This document shows positions 1 through 7,969 of a stretch of 64,000 bases of DNA, piece after piece. The translations under genes were made by a program, and so were the position numbers. Numbering within the stretch: position 1 is the stretch's first letter; each line of letters begins with the position of its first letter. The DNA is from Sphingomonas sp. SUN019 (GTDB taxonomy: Bacteria; Pseudomonadota; Alphaproteobacteria; Sphingomonadales; Sphingomonadaceae), in the NCBI RefSeq assembly GCF_024758705.1, contig NZ_CP096971.1, forward strand, positions 2,757,501 through 2,821,500, written 5' to 3'. The notes under the pieces were generated by a model. The model worked only from the letters and a program-made list of their open reading frames with translations. It had not been told where the DNA came from and did no database searches.

Positions 1-29
1 TCTTTTTGCGCGCCGCCCGTCGACATACG

Positions 30-395
30 CTATTTGTGATGATGGCCGGTTGCCCGCGGGTCGCATCCGCAATTCTGGTGGTAGCCGTTCTCATCGAAGC
101 GGACGATCGTCGTCTGCGCGGTCACGCCCGCCAGCTCCAGCTCGCGTTTCTTCATCGGGCGCACGAGATGCTCGCGACGATCCAGATCGGTCGTCTCCAT
201 CATGATCTCGTCGTCGCCCAGATCGAAATGGTTATGAATCAGCGCGATTCCGAATCGATCAAGACAACCGTGTTTCTCAAGGACGGCGCGAACGTCATCC
301 AGACACGGCGCATCGATATCGTCGATCGGCTTCACATCGGCAATATGCTCCAGGGTCTTCCACTGAATCGCGGATACATGAACAGTCATAGTCAT
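30..395 (-). CDS. Unrecognised small soluble protein
   Basis: A 121-residue protein I do not recognise. It has no signal peptide or membrane segment, is rich in acidic residues and His, and ends in a Cys/His cluster (HQNCGC followed by a His-rich tail), which might bind a metal; that is inference only. A GGAG Shine-Dalgarno sequence lies a few bases before the ATG; a second ATG two codons later is also possible. It lies downstream of the MFS and TauE genes on the same strand, with a 122-base gap, so co-transcription is possible but not shown. A longer open frame on the other strand over the same bases has low-complexity composition and was not chosen. Confidence 0.6.
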   Translation of the reverse strand: MTMTVHVSAIQWKTLEHIADVKPIDDIDAPCLDDVRAVLEKHGCLDRFGIALIHNHFDLGDDEIMMETTDLDRREHLVRPMKKRELELAGVTAQTTIVRFDENGYHQNCGCDPRATGHHHK

Positions 396-517
396 CTCCG
401 TCGCTTAGAGTTTGTGGAACGCACGCGACATACGCGCGGGATGACGCCCGAAACATCCAACCTGAGTGGATCAGATCGCCCGCATCACGGCAAGGTCACC
501 CTGTCGGCGCATATGGG

Positions 518-1276
518 TCAGGCGTAAGCACGCCAGAAGAACACGGCGGTCGTCGCCGCGGTCACCAGCAGCGTCCAGATGCGCACCGCGGGGGCGGGTA
601 GGCGTTTTCCCGCATGCGCTCCGAGCCAGCCGCCGAGCAGGCCACCGACCAGCATCGCGGCGCATAGCCCCCACACGATCAGTCCGGCCCAGATGAAGAC
701 GATCGCCGCGGCGGCATTGGCCACCGCCAGCATCAGCGTGCGCGGGGCGAATAACGCGCGGGGCGTGATCCCGGCGAGCAGGCCGTAGAGCGCGGTCGTC
801 ATCAGCCCGACGCCGCCGCCGAAATAGCCGCCGTAGATGCCGAGCAGGGTCTGCATGACGACCAATGTCCGCGCGCCGATCGTGACGCGCTGCGCCAGCC
901 AATCGGCGGCGGTTTTCCCCAACAACATCGCGACGAAAGCGAACAGCAGGAGCCACGGGATAATGAGGTCGAACGCGCGGGTCGGGGTCATCACCAGCAG
1001 GGCCGATCCGGCCAGCCCGGCGACAAAGGTGATCCCGGCGAGCACGCGCACGTCGATCCCCGCGACGGGGCCGAGTTCGTCGCGAAACGCCCACGCGCTG
1101 GTCGCCGCGCCGGGGAGCAGTGCTACATTGCTGGTCGCGTTGGCGGTGTTGGCGGGCAGGCCGAGCGCGATGAGTACGGGAAGCGTCGCGAAGGTGCCGC
1201 CGCCTGCGAGCGCGTTCATCGCCCCGCCGATCAGGCCTGCACCGGCGGCGAGAGCGATAGCGGCGAGTTCGATCAT
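518..1276 (-). CDS. TauE/SafE (TSUP) family membrane permease
   Basis: Inner-membrane permease of 252 residues with about eight hydrophobic helices, the usual size for this family. Two inverted-repeat-like halves are visible: an N-terminal glycine motif (GGAMNALAGGGT, about residues 17-28) and a second one in the middle (GGYFGGGVGLM). The family moves small anions such as sulfite, sulfoacetate or other organic acids across the inner membrane; the substrate here cannot be read from the sequence. It follows the MFS transporter gene after 41 bases on the same strand, so the two are probably one transcription unit. The short C-terminus ending FFWRAYA is normal for the family. Confidence 0.85.
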   Translation of the reverse strand: MIELAAIALAAGAGLIGGAMNALAGGGTFATLPVLIALGLPANTANATSNVALLPGAATSAWAFRDELGPVAGIDVRVLAGITFVAGLAGSALLVMTPTRAFDLIIPWLLLFAFVAMLLGKTAADWLAQRVTIGARTLVVMQTLLGIYGGYFGGGVGLMTTALYGLLAGITPRALFAPRTLMLAVANAAAAIVFIWAGLIVWGLCAAMLVGGLLGGWLGAHAGKRLPAPAVRIWTLLVTAATTAVFFWRAYA

Positions 1277-1317
1277 CGCAGCGCCTATAGGGACCGATCC
1301 GCGGCCCCGTCATGCGC

Positions 1318-2601
1318 TTAATCGAAGATTCGTTCCCCCGTCCCCCACGCGAACCAGACCGCCGCGCCGACCACGTTCACGCCCGCGGCGACGATGAAGG
1401 TCGCGGTATAGCCGCCGGTCAGGTCGAGCAGCAGCCCGGTCGCGGCGACGCCGATGATGCCCGGCAGCGTGCCGGCGGTATTGGTGATGCCCCACAGGAC
1501 ATCGGCATGGCGCGGCGCGATATCGAGATGGTTGGTCGCGAACCCCGCGAAGCTGAGCGCGCCGACGCCCAGCGCACCACACATGCACAGCAACGCGACG
1601 CCGGGCGTGGCGGCCTGCGATGCGGCGAGGAAGAACGTCGCGCTGCCGAGCAGACCGACGCACTGCATGAAGCGGCGTACGCGCGTGATGTCCGCACCGC
1701 GCGCGATCAGCCGGTCGGCGACCACGGCCGCTGCATTGCCGACGACGAATTGCGACACCCACGGCCCGATCGCGAACAGCCCCGACCCGGCGACCGACAG
1801 CCCCTGCACATCGCGAAAGTAGCTCGGGAGCCATGCGAGCATCAGGTAGAGCGTCCAGTTGGAGCAGAAATGGTTGATGATGAGCGCCCAGACCGCGGGG
1901 TGCGACAACAGGCGTCGCCACGGGATCGGCAGTGATGCCGCGCCCGTGCTTGCCTCCAGCGGGGCGAGCAGGTCGCGTTCGGCCGCGCTAATCGTCGGAT
2001 GCGTCGCGGGGCGTTGGTGGATCAGACGGAACCACAACAGCGCGAAGACGATGCCGAGGCTGCCGAACGCGTAGAATACGCTCGGCCAGCCATAGGTCGC
2101 GATCAGCCAGCCGGTGGTCGACAGCGCGAAGATCGTGCCGATCGGAATGCCGGTCAGGTTGATCGCGGCGGCGCGCGATTTCTCGGTGGTGGGCACCCAG
2201 CGCGCGAGGAGATTGTAGACCGAGGGGAAGCTGGCGGCTTCGCCGATCCCCATCAGGATGCGCGTGGCGATCAGCGCGGCGAAGGACAGGCCGGCGGCGA
2301 TCGGGGTCAGGAAGGTGAAGAGCGACCACGCGAGAAGCGCGATCCCCAGCAGGCGGCGTCCGCCGTAGCGGTTGGCGAGCCAGCCGGTCGGGATCATCGC
2401 CGCCATGTAACCGATGAAGAACGACGACAGGACGAAGCCCTTGGTCGTCCCCGACCAGCCATATTGTTCGGCCATCGGGATGATCGCGACCGAGATGTTG
2501 ACCCGGTCGATGTAGCAGATGAACGTCGCGATCGCGCACATCGCGACCAGGATGTGGCGCTTGGCCAGACGGCCGCTCATCGTGTTGGCGGCGGTCGCCA
2601 T
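1318..2601 (-). CDS. MFS transporter, anion:cation symporter-like
   Basis: A 427-residue major facilitator superfamily transporter with twelve predicted helices. The loop between helices 2 and 3 carries a degenerate MFS motif (GWLANRYGGRRLLG), and the N-terminal CYIDRVNISVA stretch is typical of the ACS family, which imports carboxylates such as sugar acids or phthalate-like compounds with protons. I chose the ATG at 2601 because GGAGGGGACAGG lies just upstream of it; an in-frame extension to 2658 lacks such a site and adds a non-hydrophobic tail. It heads a probable unit with the TauE-like gene. The substrate is unknown. Confidence 0.88.
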   Translation of the reverse strand: MATAANTMSGRLAKRHILVAMCAIATFICYIDRVNISVAIIPMAEQYGWSGTTKGFVLSSFFIGYMAAMIPTGWLANRYGGRRLLGIALLAWSLFTFLTPIAAGLSFAALIATRILMGIGEAASFPSVYNLLARWVPTTEKSRAAAINLTGIPIGTIFALSTTGWLIATYGWPSVFYAFGSLGIVFALLWFRLIHQRPATHPTISAAERDLLAPLEASTGAASLPIPWRRLLSHPAVWALIINHFCSNWTLYLMLAWLPSYFRDVQGLSVAGSGLFAIGPWVSQFVVGNAAAVVADRLIARGADITRVRRFMQCVGLLGSATFFLAASQAATPGVALLCMCGALGVGALSFAGFATNHLDIAPRHADVLWGITNTAGTLPGIIGVAATGLLLDLTGGYTATFIVAAGVNVVGAAVWFAWGTGERIFD

Positions 2602-2674
2602 GCCTGTCCCCTCCCGTTGTTTGAGGGAGGGTAGAACGCACCGCACGTGCCTGTGCAAGCGCGGATCGCGAAGT

Positions 2675-3895
2675 CTAGCCGAGCGCGGCGAGCTTTTCCT
2701 CGGCCTGACGATCGAGTTCGGCGCGCGACTTCTTTTCGCTCGCGGTCTTCAGCTGGCCGCATGCCGCATCGATGTCGCGGCCTCTTGGCGTGCGGACCGG
2801 GGCGCTGATGCCGGCTTCGAAGATGATGCTGCTGAACGACTTGATCCGGTCCGGCGTCGAGCATTCGTAGGGCGCGCCCGGCCACGGATTGAACGGGATC
2901 AGGTTCACCTTGGCGGGCAATTTATAATGGCGGATCAGGCGGACGAGTTCGCGGGCGTCGTCATCGCTGTCGTTCTTATCGCGCAGCATCACATATTCGA
3001 AGGTGATGCGGCGCGCGTTGTTGGCGCCGGGGTAATCGGCGCAGGCCTGCAGCAATTCCTCGATGCCGTATTTGCGGTTCAGGGGCACGATCTCGTCGCG
3101 TACCTCCTTCGTCACCGCGTGGAGCGACACGGCGAGGTTGACGCCGATCTCCTCACCAGCGCGCGCCATCATCGGGACGACGCCCGAGGTGCTGAGCGTG
3201 ATGCGGCGCTTGCTGAGCGCGAGGCCGTCGCCGTCCATCACCAGTTTCAGCGCATCGCGGACGTTGTCGAAATTGTAGAGCGGTTCGCCCATGCCCATCA
3301 TCACGATGTTCGTCAGCATCCGGCCTTCGGGCTGGCTGGGCCATTCGCCGAGGCCGTCGCGCGCGAGCATGACCTGGCCGACGATCTCGGCCGGATTCAG
3401 GTTGCGGACCAGCCGCATCGTGCCGGTGTGGCAGAAGCGGCAGTTGAGCGTGCAGCCGACCTGACTGGAGACGCACAATGTCCCGCGATCAGCGTCGGGG
3501 ATGAAGACCATTTCATAGTCCTGGCCGTCATCGCTGCGCAGGAGCCATTTGCGTGTGCCGTCGGTCGACACCTGCGCCTCCACCACCTGCGGGCGGCTGA
3601 TGACGAAGCGTTGTGCGAGCCACGGCTGCATCGTCTTGGCGATGTCGGTCATCAGCGAGAAATCGGTGACGCCGCGGTTGTAGATCCAGTGGAACAGCTG
3701 TTTCGCACGCAGCTTCGCCTGTTTCGGTTCGAGCTGCGACGTCTCCAGCGCCATGCGCAGATCGTCCTTCGACAGGCCGAGCAGGTCGATGCGACCGTCG
3801 CTGCGCGGGGCGAACGAACGCGCCACGGGCACGGGATCGAAGTGCCCCGGAATGGGCATGTTGGCGGCCGCTGCTGTATGCATTCGCGGGCACAT
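2675..3895 (-). CDS. rlmN: 23S rRNA (adenine-2503-C2)-methyltransferase RlmN
   Basis: Radical SAM enzyme that methylates C2 of A2503 in 23S rRNA and A37 of some tRNAs. With the start used here the radical SAM motif C-x3-C-x2-C is Cys148, Cys152 and Cys155 (CTLNCRFC); the two methyl-transfer cysteines are Cys141 and Cys379 (DAACGQL), all conserved in the family. Length (406 aa) is normal. The start is uncertain: ATGs at 3895, 3883 and 3859 are in frame and none has a clear ribosome-binding site; the 3859 start (MPIPGHFD) matches the N-terminus I recall for sphingomonad RlmN. Its stop lies 73 bases from the MFS start. Confidence 0.95.
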   Translation of the reverse strand: MCPRMHTAAAANMPIPGHFDPVPVARSFAPRSDGRIDLLGLSKDDLRMALETSQLEPKQAKLRAKQLFHWIYNRGVTDFSLMTDIAKTMQPWLAQRFVISRPQVVEAQVSTDGTRKWLLRSDDGQDYEMVFIPDADRGTLCVSSQVGCTLNCRFCHTGTMRLVRNLNPAEIVGQVMLARDGLGEWPSQPEGRMLTNIVMMGMGEPLYNFDNVRDALKLVMDGDGLALSKRRITLSTSGVVPMMARAGEEIGVNLAVSLHAVTKEVRDEIVPLNRKYGIEELLQACADYPGANNARRITFEYVMLRDKNDSDDDARELVRLIRHYKLPAKVNLIPFNPWPGAPYECSTPDRIKSFSSIIFEAGISAPVRTPRGRDIDAACGQLKTASEKKSRAELDRQAEEKLAALG

Positions 3896-3978
3896 AGGCG
3901 ATTTCGCGGCGATTTTCCACGGGGGTGATTGCGTTGGATTGTGTTCGTGATATGTTCCTTCTTGAGAGGAGCGGGCAG

Positions 3979-4380
3979 ATGATTCGGGGAAGTTGCCTGT
4001 GCGGCGCGGTGCGGCTGGAGATATCGGGGACGCCGCGGTCGCTAAGCTATTGCCATTGCAGCCGCTGCCGCAAGGCGGAGGGCGTGTTCGCGGCGGTGCT
4101 GATCGGCGCGGCGGACGATCTGCGGATCGTCAGCGGGGAGGATCGTATCCGCCGGATCGAGCCGGAGCCGCCGTGGACGCATCGCCGCGCGTTCTGCGAC
4201 GGGTGCGGATCGGCGCTGGGGGAGTTGCAGTCGGGCGCGATGTACGTCGTCGCGGCGTCGGTGCTGGACGACGATCCGGGTATTCGGCCGACCGCGCATC
4301 TGAACGTGGAGTCGAAGCCGGACTGGTATGCGATCGACGACGATCTAAAGAAGTTTCCGGGGAATTATGTGGCGGGGTAA
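3979..4380 (+). CDS. GFA (glutathione-dependent formaldehyde-activating) family protein
   Basis: A 133-residue zinc-binding protein of the GFA/CENP-V fold. The metal ligands are visible: CLC (Cys6, Cys8), CHCSRC (Cys25, Cys27, Cys30) and CDGC in the second half. Founding members catalyse S-hydroxymethylglutathione formation from formaldehyde and glutathione, but many family members have other or unknown substrates, so the specific reaction is not claimed. The ATG at 3979 is preceded by GAGAGGA and gives the usual N-terminus (GSCLCGAV); a longer frame starting at 3925 has no such support. It is divergent from rlmN with under 100 bases between them. Confidence 0.85.
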   Translation: MIRGSCLCGAVRLEISGTPRSLSYCHCSRCRKAEGVFAAVLIGAADDLRIVSGEDRIRRIEPEPPWTHRRAFCDGCGSALGELQSGAMYVVAASVLDDDPGIRPTAHLNVESKPDWYAIDDDLKKFPGNYVAG

Positions 4381-4414
4381 GACGGTGGTCTCGCGCGGGT
4401 CGAATTTACTCATA

Positions 4415-4531
4415 CCGTTCGTCCTGAGTAGGGACTGAGCGCAGGCGAAGGCCCGTATCGAAGGATACGCCGCGGCACGTGTCCTTCGATACGCGTCTTC
4501 GACAAGCTCAGCCGCTACTCAGGATGAACGG
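4415..4531. repeat. Intergenic inverted repeat, REP-like
   Basis: The outer arms (CCGTTCGTCCTGAGTAG at the left and CTACTCAGGATGAACGGG at the right) are reverse complements with one mismatch, and an inner pair built on GTATCGAAGGATACG and GTCCTTCGATACG is nested inside. The CTTCGACAAGCTCAG element within it belongs to a dispersed intergenic repeat often seen in sphingomonads and other GC-rich bacteria (from memory). It lies between the convergent ends of the GFA gene and the outer-membrane protein gene and could form a long RNA hairpin that stops transcription in both directions, although no T-tract is present. Confidence 0.75.
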
Positions 4532-4553
4532 GGAGGGGGATTATTTACCGCCT

Positions 4554-5342
4554 CTAGAACCGCCGTGACAGGCCGACGAAGGCCATCACGTCGTCGGCGG
4601 CGTCGGTCAGGCCGAGGTTGAGGCCGGTGTCGAGTTGGAGCTCGTCGGTCAGTTTGTAGGTGATCCCGGCGTCGCCGGTGACGTTCCAGGCCGCGCCCTT
4701 TTCGGTGAATATCTCGGTGTAGAGGCCAAGCTTGTCGGTAAGCGAAAAGCCGAGCGTGGCGGAGTTGACGAAATTGATGCGGTGGCCGCGGGCGTCGTCG
4801 TCCGCCACCACGTCGATTTCGGTCATCACGCCGAGGTCGACTGCGTCCGACAGCTTGATCGCGAGCGGGGCGATCAGGCCGAATTCGACCTTGCCCGTGC
4901 CGACGCCGTTGGTGCTGGTCGGCAGCGTGACATAGGGCATCAGGCCGAAGGCGGTTGTGCCGTCGTCATTGCCCCACAGATTCTGTTTCAGGCGGAGCGT
5001 GATGTCGCCGAAGCCGCCGGTCTTCGTTCGCGCGCCGCTCTGCAGATCGGTAGCGATCTGATGGATATAGGGTGCGACGATGAGCTGAACATCGGTGTTC
5101 CGCGCGAGGCCGAGTTTCAGGTTCACGGGCGTGACGCCGATCGTCTCAAGACGGAAACCGTCGCTGCGATCGCGGGTATAGGTGGCGACATCGAGTTCGA
5201 CCTGCACGCGCCCGGCGGGGACGGTATAAGGCGATTCGGTCTTGTCCGGGCGGTCGGTGACCATCTCGCGATCCTGTGCGAGCGCGGGGAGCGGGAGGAC
5301 TAGCAGCAACGCGGCCAGTAGGAAGACGGGGTGCATGCGCAT
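4554..5342 (-). CDS. Outer-membrane channel-like protein (phenol-MetA-pathway family)
   Basis: A 262-residue exported beta-barrel-type protein. It starts with a clear signal peptide ([19 protein letters not shown], cleavage after ALA-Q), then alternating amphipathic strands, and ends in Phe (LSRRF), the usual barrel end signature. It resembles the family annotated 'putative MetA-pathway of phenol degradation', which are outer-membrane transporters with poorly known substrates. Its ATG overlaps the mntH stop in a TGATG arrangement, so translation is coupled to mntH and the two proteins probably act together, for example as outer- and inner-membrane steps of metal uptake; that role is inference. 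Confidence 0.8.
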   Translation of the reverse strand: MRMHPVFLLAALLLVLPLPALAQDREMVTDRPDKTESPYTVPAGRVQVELDVATYTRDRSDGFRLETIGVTPVNLKLGLARNTDVQLIVAPYIHQIATDLQSGARTKTGGFGDITLRLKQNLWGNDDGTTAFGLMPYVTLPTSTNGVGTGKVEFGLIAPLAIKLSDAVDLGVMTEIDVVADDDARGHRINFVNSATLGFSLTDKLGLYTEIFTEKGAAWNVTGDAGITYKLTDELQLDTGLNLGLTDAADDVMAFVGLSRRF

Positions 5343-6670
5343 CAGCCGATGCCGACGAAGGCGAGCAGCAGCTTCACGTTCAGGCCGACGATGACCGCCG
5401 CGATCAGCCATGCGCCCCATTTGAGCCACGCGGGGTTGACGAACTTGCCCATCTTCGCGCGGTTGCTGGTGAAGGCGACGAGGGGGATCACCGCGAAGGG
5501 AAGCTGCATTGACAAAACCACCTGACTCAGGACGAGAAGATTGGCGGTGCCGCTTTCGCCGTAGAGCGCCGCGACCGTCACCGCGGGGATGATCGCGAGC
5601 AGGCGGGTGATGAGGCGGCGTTGCCAGGGGGGGAGGCGGATGTTGAGGAAGCCCTCCATCACGATCTGGCCCGCGAGCGTGGCGGTGATCGTGGAGTTTT
5701 GCCCGGAAGCCAGGAGGGCGACCGCGAACAGGGTGCTGGCGATGCCGACGCCAAGCATCGGGGCGAGCAGTTGGTAGGCGTCCTGGATCTCCGCCACGTC
5801 GGTGCGGCCCGCGACGTGGAAGGTCGAGGCGGCCAGGATCAAAATTGCGGCGTTGATGAACAGCGCCAGCATCAGAGCGATCGTGCTGTCGAGCGTGGCG
5901 TATTTGATCGCTTCGCGCTTGCCCGCGTCGTCGCGTTCGAAGGCGCGGGTCTGGACGATCGCGGAGTGGAGGTAGAGGTTGTGCGGCATCACCGTCGCGC
6001 CCAAAATGCCGATCGCGATGTAGAGCATCGCGGGGTTGGTGACGACCTGCGTTGTCGGGATGAACCCGGTCAGCACGTCGCCGATCGCGGGTTGGGAGAG
6101 CGCGAGTTCCACCGCGAAGCAGAGCGCGATGATGATGAGGAGCGCGATGACGAACGCCTCCAGTTTCCGGAAGCCGCGCTGCTGGAGGAGCAGGATCAGC
6201 AGCACGTCGAGCGCGGTGAGGCAGACGCCCCAGACGAGCGGAAGGCCGAACAGCAATTGCAGCGCGATCGCGGTGCCGATCACCTCGGCCAGGTCGCAGG
6301 CGACGATCGCCAGTTCGCACGCGACCCAGAGCATGAAGCCGACCGGGCGGCTGTAGTGATCGCTGCACGCCTGTGCGAGATCGCGGCCGGTGACGATGCC
6401 GAGCTTCGCCGACAGCGCCTGCAGCAGGATCGCCATGACGTTGGAGAGCAGGATGACCGAGAGGAGCGTGTAGCCGAACTGCGATCCGCCGGCGAGATCG
6501 GTGGCCCAGTTGCCGGGGTCCATGTAACCGACCGCGACAAGGTAGCCGGGGCCGGAGAACGCGCCGAGCTTGGTCCAGAAGCGCGCGTTCGCGGGTACGC
6601 CGATGGAGCGGAATACTTCCGGCAAACTGTCACCCGATCGGGTGCGCCACGCGGGTGAGTCTTCGGCCAT
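5342..6670 (-). CDS. mntH: NRAMP-family divalent metal (Mn2+) transporter
   Basis: Proton-coupled inner-membrane importer of Mn2+ (and Fe2+), 442 residues, eleven hydrophobic segments. The two metal-binding motifs of the NRAMP fold are present: DPGNW in helix 1 and MPHNLYLHS in helix 6. The ATG at 6670 gives the N-terminus MAEDSPAW; a TTG three codons upstream is the other option, and neither has a close ribosome-binding site. It is divergent from mntR across a short region carrying a perfect TAGC-N4-GCTA palindrome, the core of MntR operators, so repression by Mn-loaded MntR is likely. Downstream it is coupled by overlap to an outer-membrane protein gene. Confidence 0.95.
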   Translation of the reverse strand: MAEDSPAWRTRSGDSLPEVFRSIGVPANARFWTKLGAFSGPGYLVAVGYMDPGNWATDLAGGSQFGYTLLSVILLSNVMAILLQALSAKLGIVTGRDLAQACSDHYSRPVGFMLWVACELAIVACDLAEVIGTAIALQLLFGLPLVWGVCLTALDVLLILLLQQRGFRKLEAFVIALLIIIALCFAVELALSQPAIGDVLTGFIPTTQVVTNPAMLYIAIGILGATVMPHNLYLHSAIVQTRAFERDDAGKREAIKYATLDSTIALMLALFINAAILILAASTFHVAGRTDVAEIQDAYQLLAPMLGVGIASTLFAVALLASGQNSTITATLAGQIVMEGFLNIRLPPWQRRLITRLLAIIPAVTVAALYGESGTANLLVLSQVVLSMQLPFAVIPLVAFTSNRAKMGKFVNPAWLKWGAWLIAAVIVGLNVKLLLAFVGIG

Positions 6671-6698
6671 GATGCGCAATAAGCACGCGTCTCCCGGA

Positions 6699-6712
6699 TT
6701 AGCCAGTGCTAA
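6699..6712. promoter_or_regulatory. Candidate MntR operator
   Basis: A perfect palindrome TTAGC-CAGT-GCTAA in the 83-base space between mntH (minus) and mntR (plus). The core TAGC-N4-GCTA is the same as that of the E. coli MntR box (ATAGC-N4-GCTAT). Position between the divergent genes fits control of both mntH and mntR. Binding is inferred from sequence only. Confidence 0.6.
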
Positions 6713-6753
6713 GATTTGTGCCCCGGGCTGTCATGTGCGAAAGGTGAGGTTTG

Positions 6754-7209
6754 ATGGGAGCCGAATGCGTGTCGTTGCCGGATGCACAAGAACAGGCGGC
6801 GCGGTTCGCCCGCGTGCGCACCGCGCACCGCACCGAAACGCAGGAGGACTATGTCGAGCTGATCGCGGACCTTATCGCGGATGCCGGCGAGGCGCGCGCG
6901 ACCGACCTGGCCGAGCGGCTGGGGGTGACCCCGGCGACCGTCGCGAACACGCTGAACCGGCTGAAGCGCGACGGGCTGGTCGAGATGCGGCCGTACCGTT
7001 CGATCTTCCTGACCCCCGTCGGAACCGAAATGGCGGCGAAGGCGAAGGCGCGGCACGAACTGGTCGTGGCGTTCCTGCGCGCGCTGGGGGTGTCGGAAGC
7101 GGTGGCGGAAATGGACGCCGAGGGGCTGGAACACCATCTGAGCGAGGAGACGCTGGCGGCGATGCGGGGGTTCGCTGGCGGGGGTTATTGCGCGCGTGCG
7201 CGACGCTGA
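6754..7209 (+). CDS. mntR: Manganese-responsive transcriptional regulator MntR
   Basis: A 151-residue DtxR/MntR-family regulator that binds Mn2+ and represses metal uptake. The winged helix-turn-helix is at about residues 45-85 (DLAERLGVTPATVANTLNRL) and the dimerisation/metal domain follows, with acidic and His ligands in the EGLEHHLSEE segment. The short length without an SH3 domain fits proteobacterial MntR. The ATG at 6754 has AGGTGAGG five bases upstream; a TTG immediately before it is less likely. It is divergent from mntH and shares the candidate operator at 6699-6712. Confidence 0.93.
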   Translation: MGAECVSLPDAQEQAARFARVRTAHRTETQEDYVELIADLIADAGEARATDLAERLGVTPATVANTLNRLKRDGLVEMRPYRSIFLTPVGTEMAAKAKARHELVVAFLRALGVSEAVAEMDAEGLEHHLSEETLAAMRGFAGGGYCARARR

Positions 7210-7266
7210 TTGTGTGGTCGCATCGGCCGACAGGTGTTATGTTTTCCGCGTTGATCGGGAGCAGGC

Positions 7267-7473
7267 ATGAAAATCAGCGCACGTAATCAATTGCCCGGCC
7301 ACGTGACCAAGATTACGCCCGGCGCAGTCAACGGCACTGTGAAGGTCGATATCGGCGGCGGGATGATCGTCACCGCGAGCATCACCGAGGAAGCGATCGC
7401 TGATCTCGGGCTTACCGAGGGCGATCAGGTGACGGTGATCGTGAAGGCGAGCGACGTGCTGATCGGCAAATAG
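7267..7473 (+). CDS. mop: Molbindin (Mop), TOBE-domain molybdate-binding protein
   Basis: A 68-residue single TOBE domain. The start MKISARNQLPGHV, the central VNGTVKVDIGGG and the end VIVKASDVLIGK are characteristic of molbindins, small cytoplasmic proteins that assemble into hexamers and bind molybdate or tungstate between subunits, giving storage or homeostasis. Length is normal. Only one base separates its stop from the next gene, a ModE-like regulator that lacks its own molybdate-binding domain, so the pair may act as a split ModE; that is inference. Confidence 0.92.
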   Translation: MKISARNQLPGHVTKITPGAVNGTVKVDIGGGMIVTASITEEAIADLGLTEGDQVTVIVKASDVLIGK

Positions 7474-7474
7474 G

Positions 7475-7867
7475 ATGCGGGTCGGCGCGCTGAAGCTGAA
7501 GCTGCAACTGGTGTGCGGCGATGCGTTTGCGATGGGGCCGGGCAAGGCGGACCTGTTGGCGGCGATCGCGCGCGCGGGATCGATTTCGGCGGCGGCGCGC
7601 GCGCTGGGCATGAGCTATCGCCGTGCCTGGCTGCTGGTCGACGAGATGAACCGCTGTTTTCGCGAACGGCTGGTTGCGGCGCACCCAGGCGGCGGGCGTG
7701 AGCGCGGCGCGCAGCTAACCGACAACGGACGCGCGGTGCTGGCCGCCTATCGCGCGCTGGAGGAACGATCGACGGTGATCACTGAAAGCGACGCGTATCG
7801 CGCGCTGACTGGCATGGTGCGTGAGACGCCGCTGGCTGCGACGGCGGAAATCGACCCGAAGCGATGA
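7475..7867 (+). CDS. ModE-like winged-helix DNA-binding protein (no TOBE domain)
   Basis: A 130-residue protein matching the N-terminal DNA-binding half of ModE. The helix-turn-helix reads LLAAIARAGSISAAARALGM followed by SYRRAWLLVDEMN, the classic ModE/LysR-type element (about residues 28-60), and a wing with GGG...GAQLTDNGRAVL. ModE proper continues into two TOBE domains that bind molybdate; here the chain stops after about 35 more residues, and the TOBE function is encoded one base upstream as mop. A palindrome with TATAT-containing arms follows the gene and precedes a TonB-dependent receptor, its most obvious target. Whether Mop and this protein interact is unknown. Confidence 0.85.
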   Translation: MRVGALKLKLQLVCGDAFAMGPGKADLLAAIARAGSISAAARALGMSYRRAWLLVDEMNRCFRERLVAAHPGGGRERGAQLTDNGRAVLAAYRALEERSTVITESDAYRALTGMVRETPLAATAEIDPKR

Positions 7868-7910
7868 GATAGCGAAAGGCGGACGTCGCCGCTTTCATCG
7901 CGTGCGACCT

Positions 7911-7932
7911 GCTATATACGGCCGGATATAGC
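7911..7932. promoter_or_regulatory. Candidate ModE-type operator before the TonB receptor
   Basis: A 22-base palindrome with a single mismatched pair: arms GCTATAT and ATATAGC around a CGGCCG centre. ModE boxes are inverted repeats with CGnTATAT-type half sites, and the right arm extends to ATATAGCG, matching that pattern. It lies 38 bases before the receptor ATG and 43 bases after the ModE-like gene, where it could control the receptor promoter. Confidence 0.5.
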
Positions 7933-7969
7933 GAGTCGCCGTTGGAGTGCGCCGCAAAGAGGGGGCATC

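Noticed and set aside
4415-4531. Intrinsic terminator
   Set aside because: The hairpin lacks a T-tract and its sequence resembles a dispersed intergenic repeat; a terminator role is possible but not shown.
5343-6368. N-terminal extension of the outer-membrane protein frame through mntH
   Set aside because: The extension is the out-of-frame shadow of mntH; the signal peptide shows that the protein begins at 5342.
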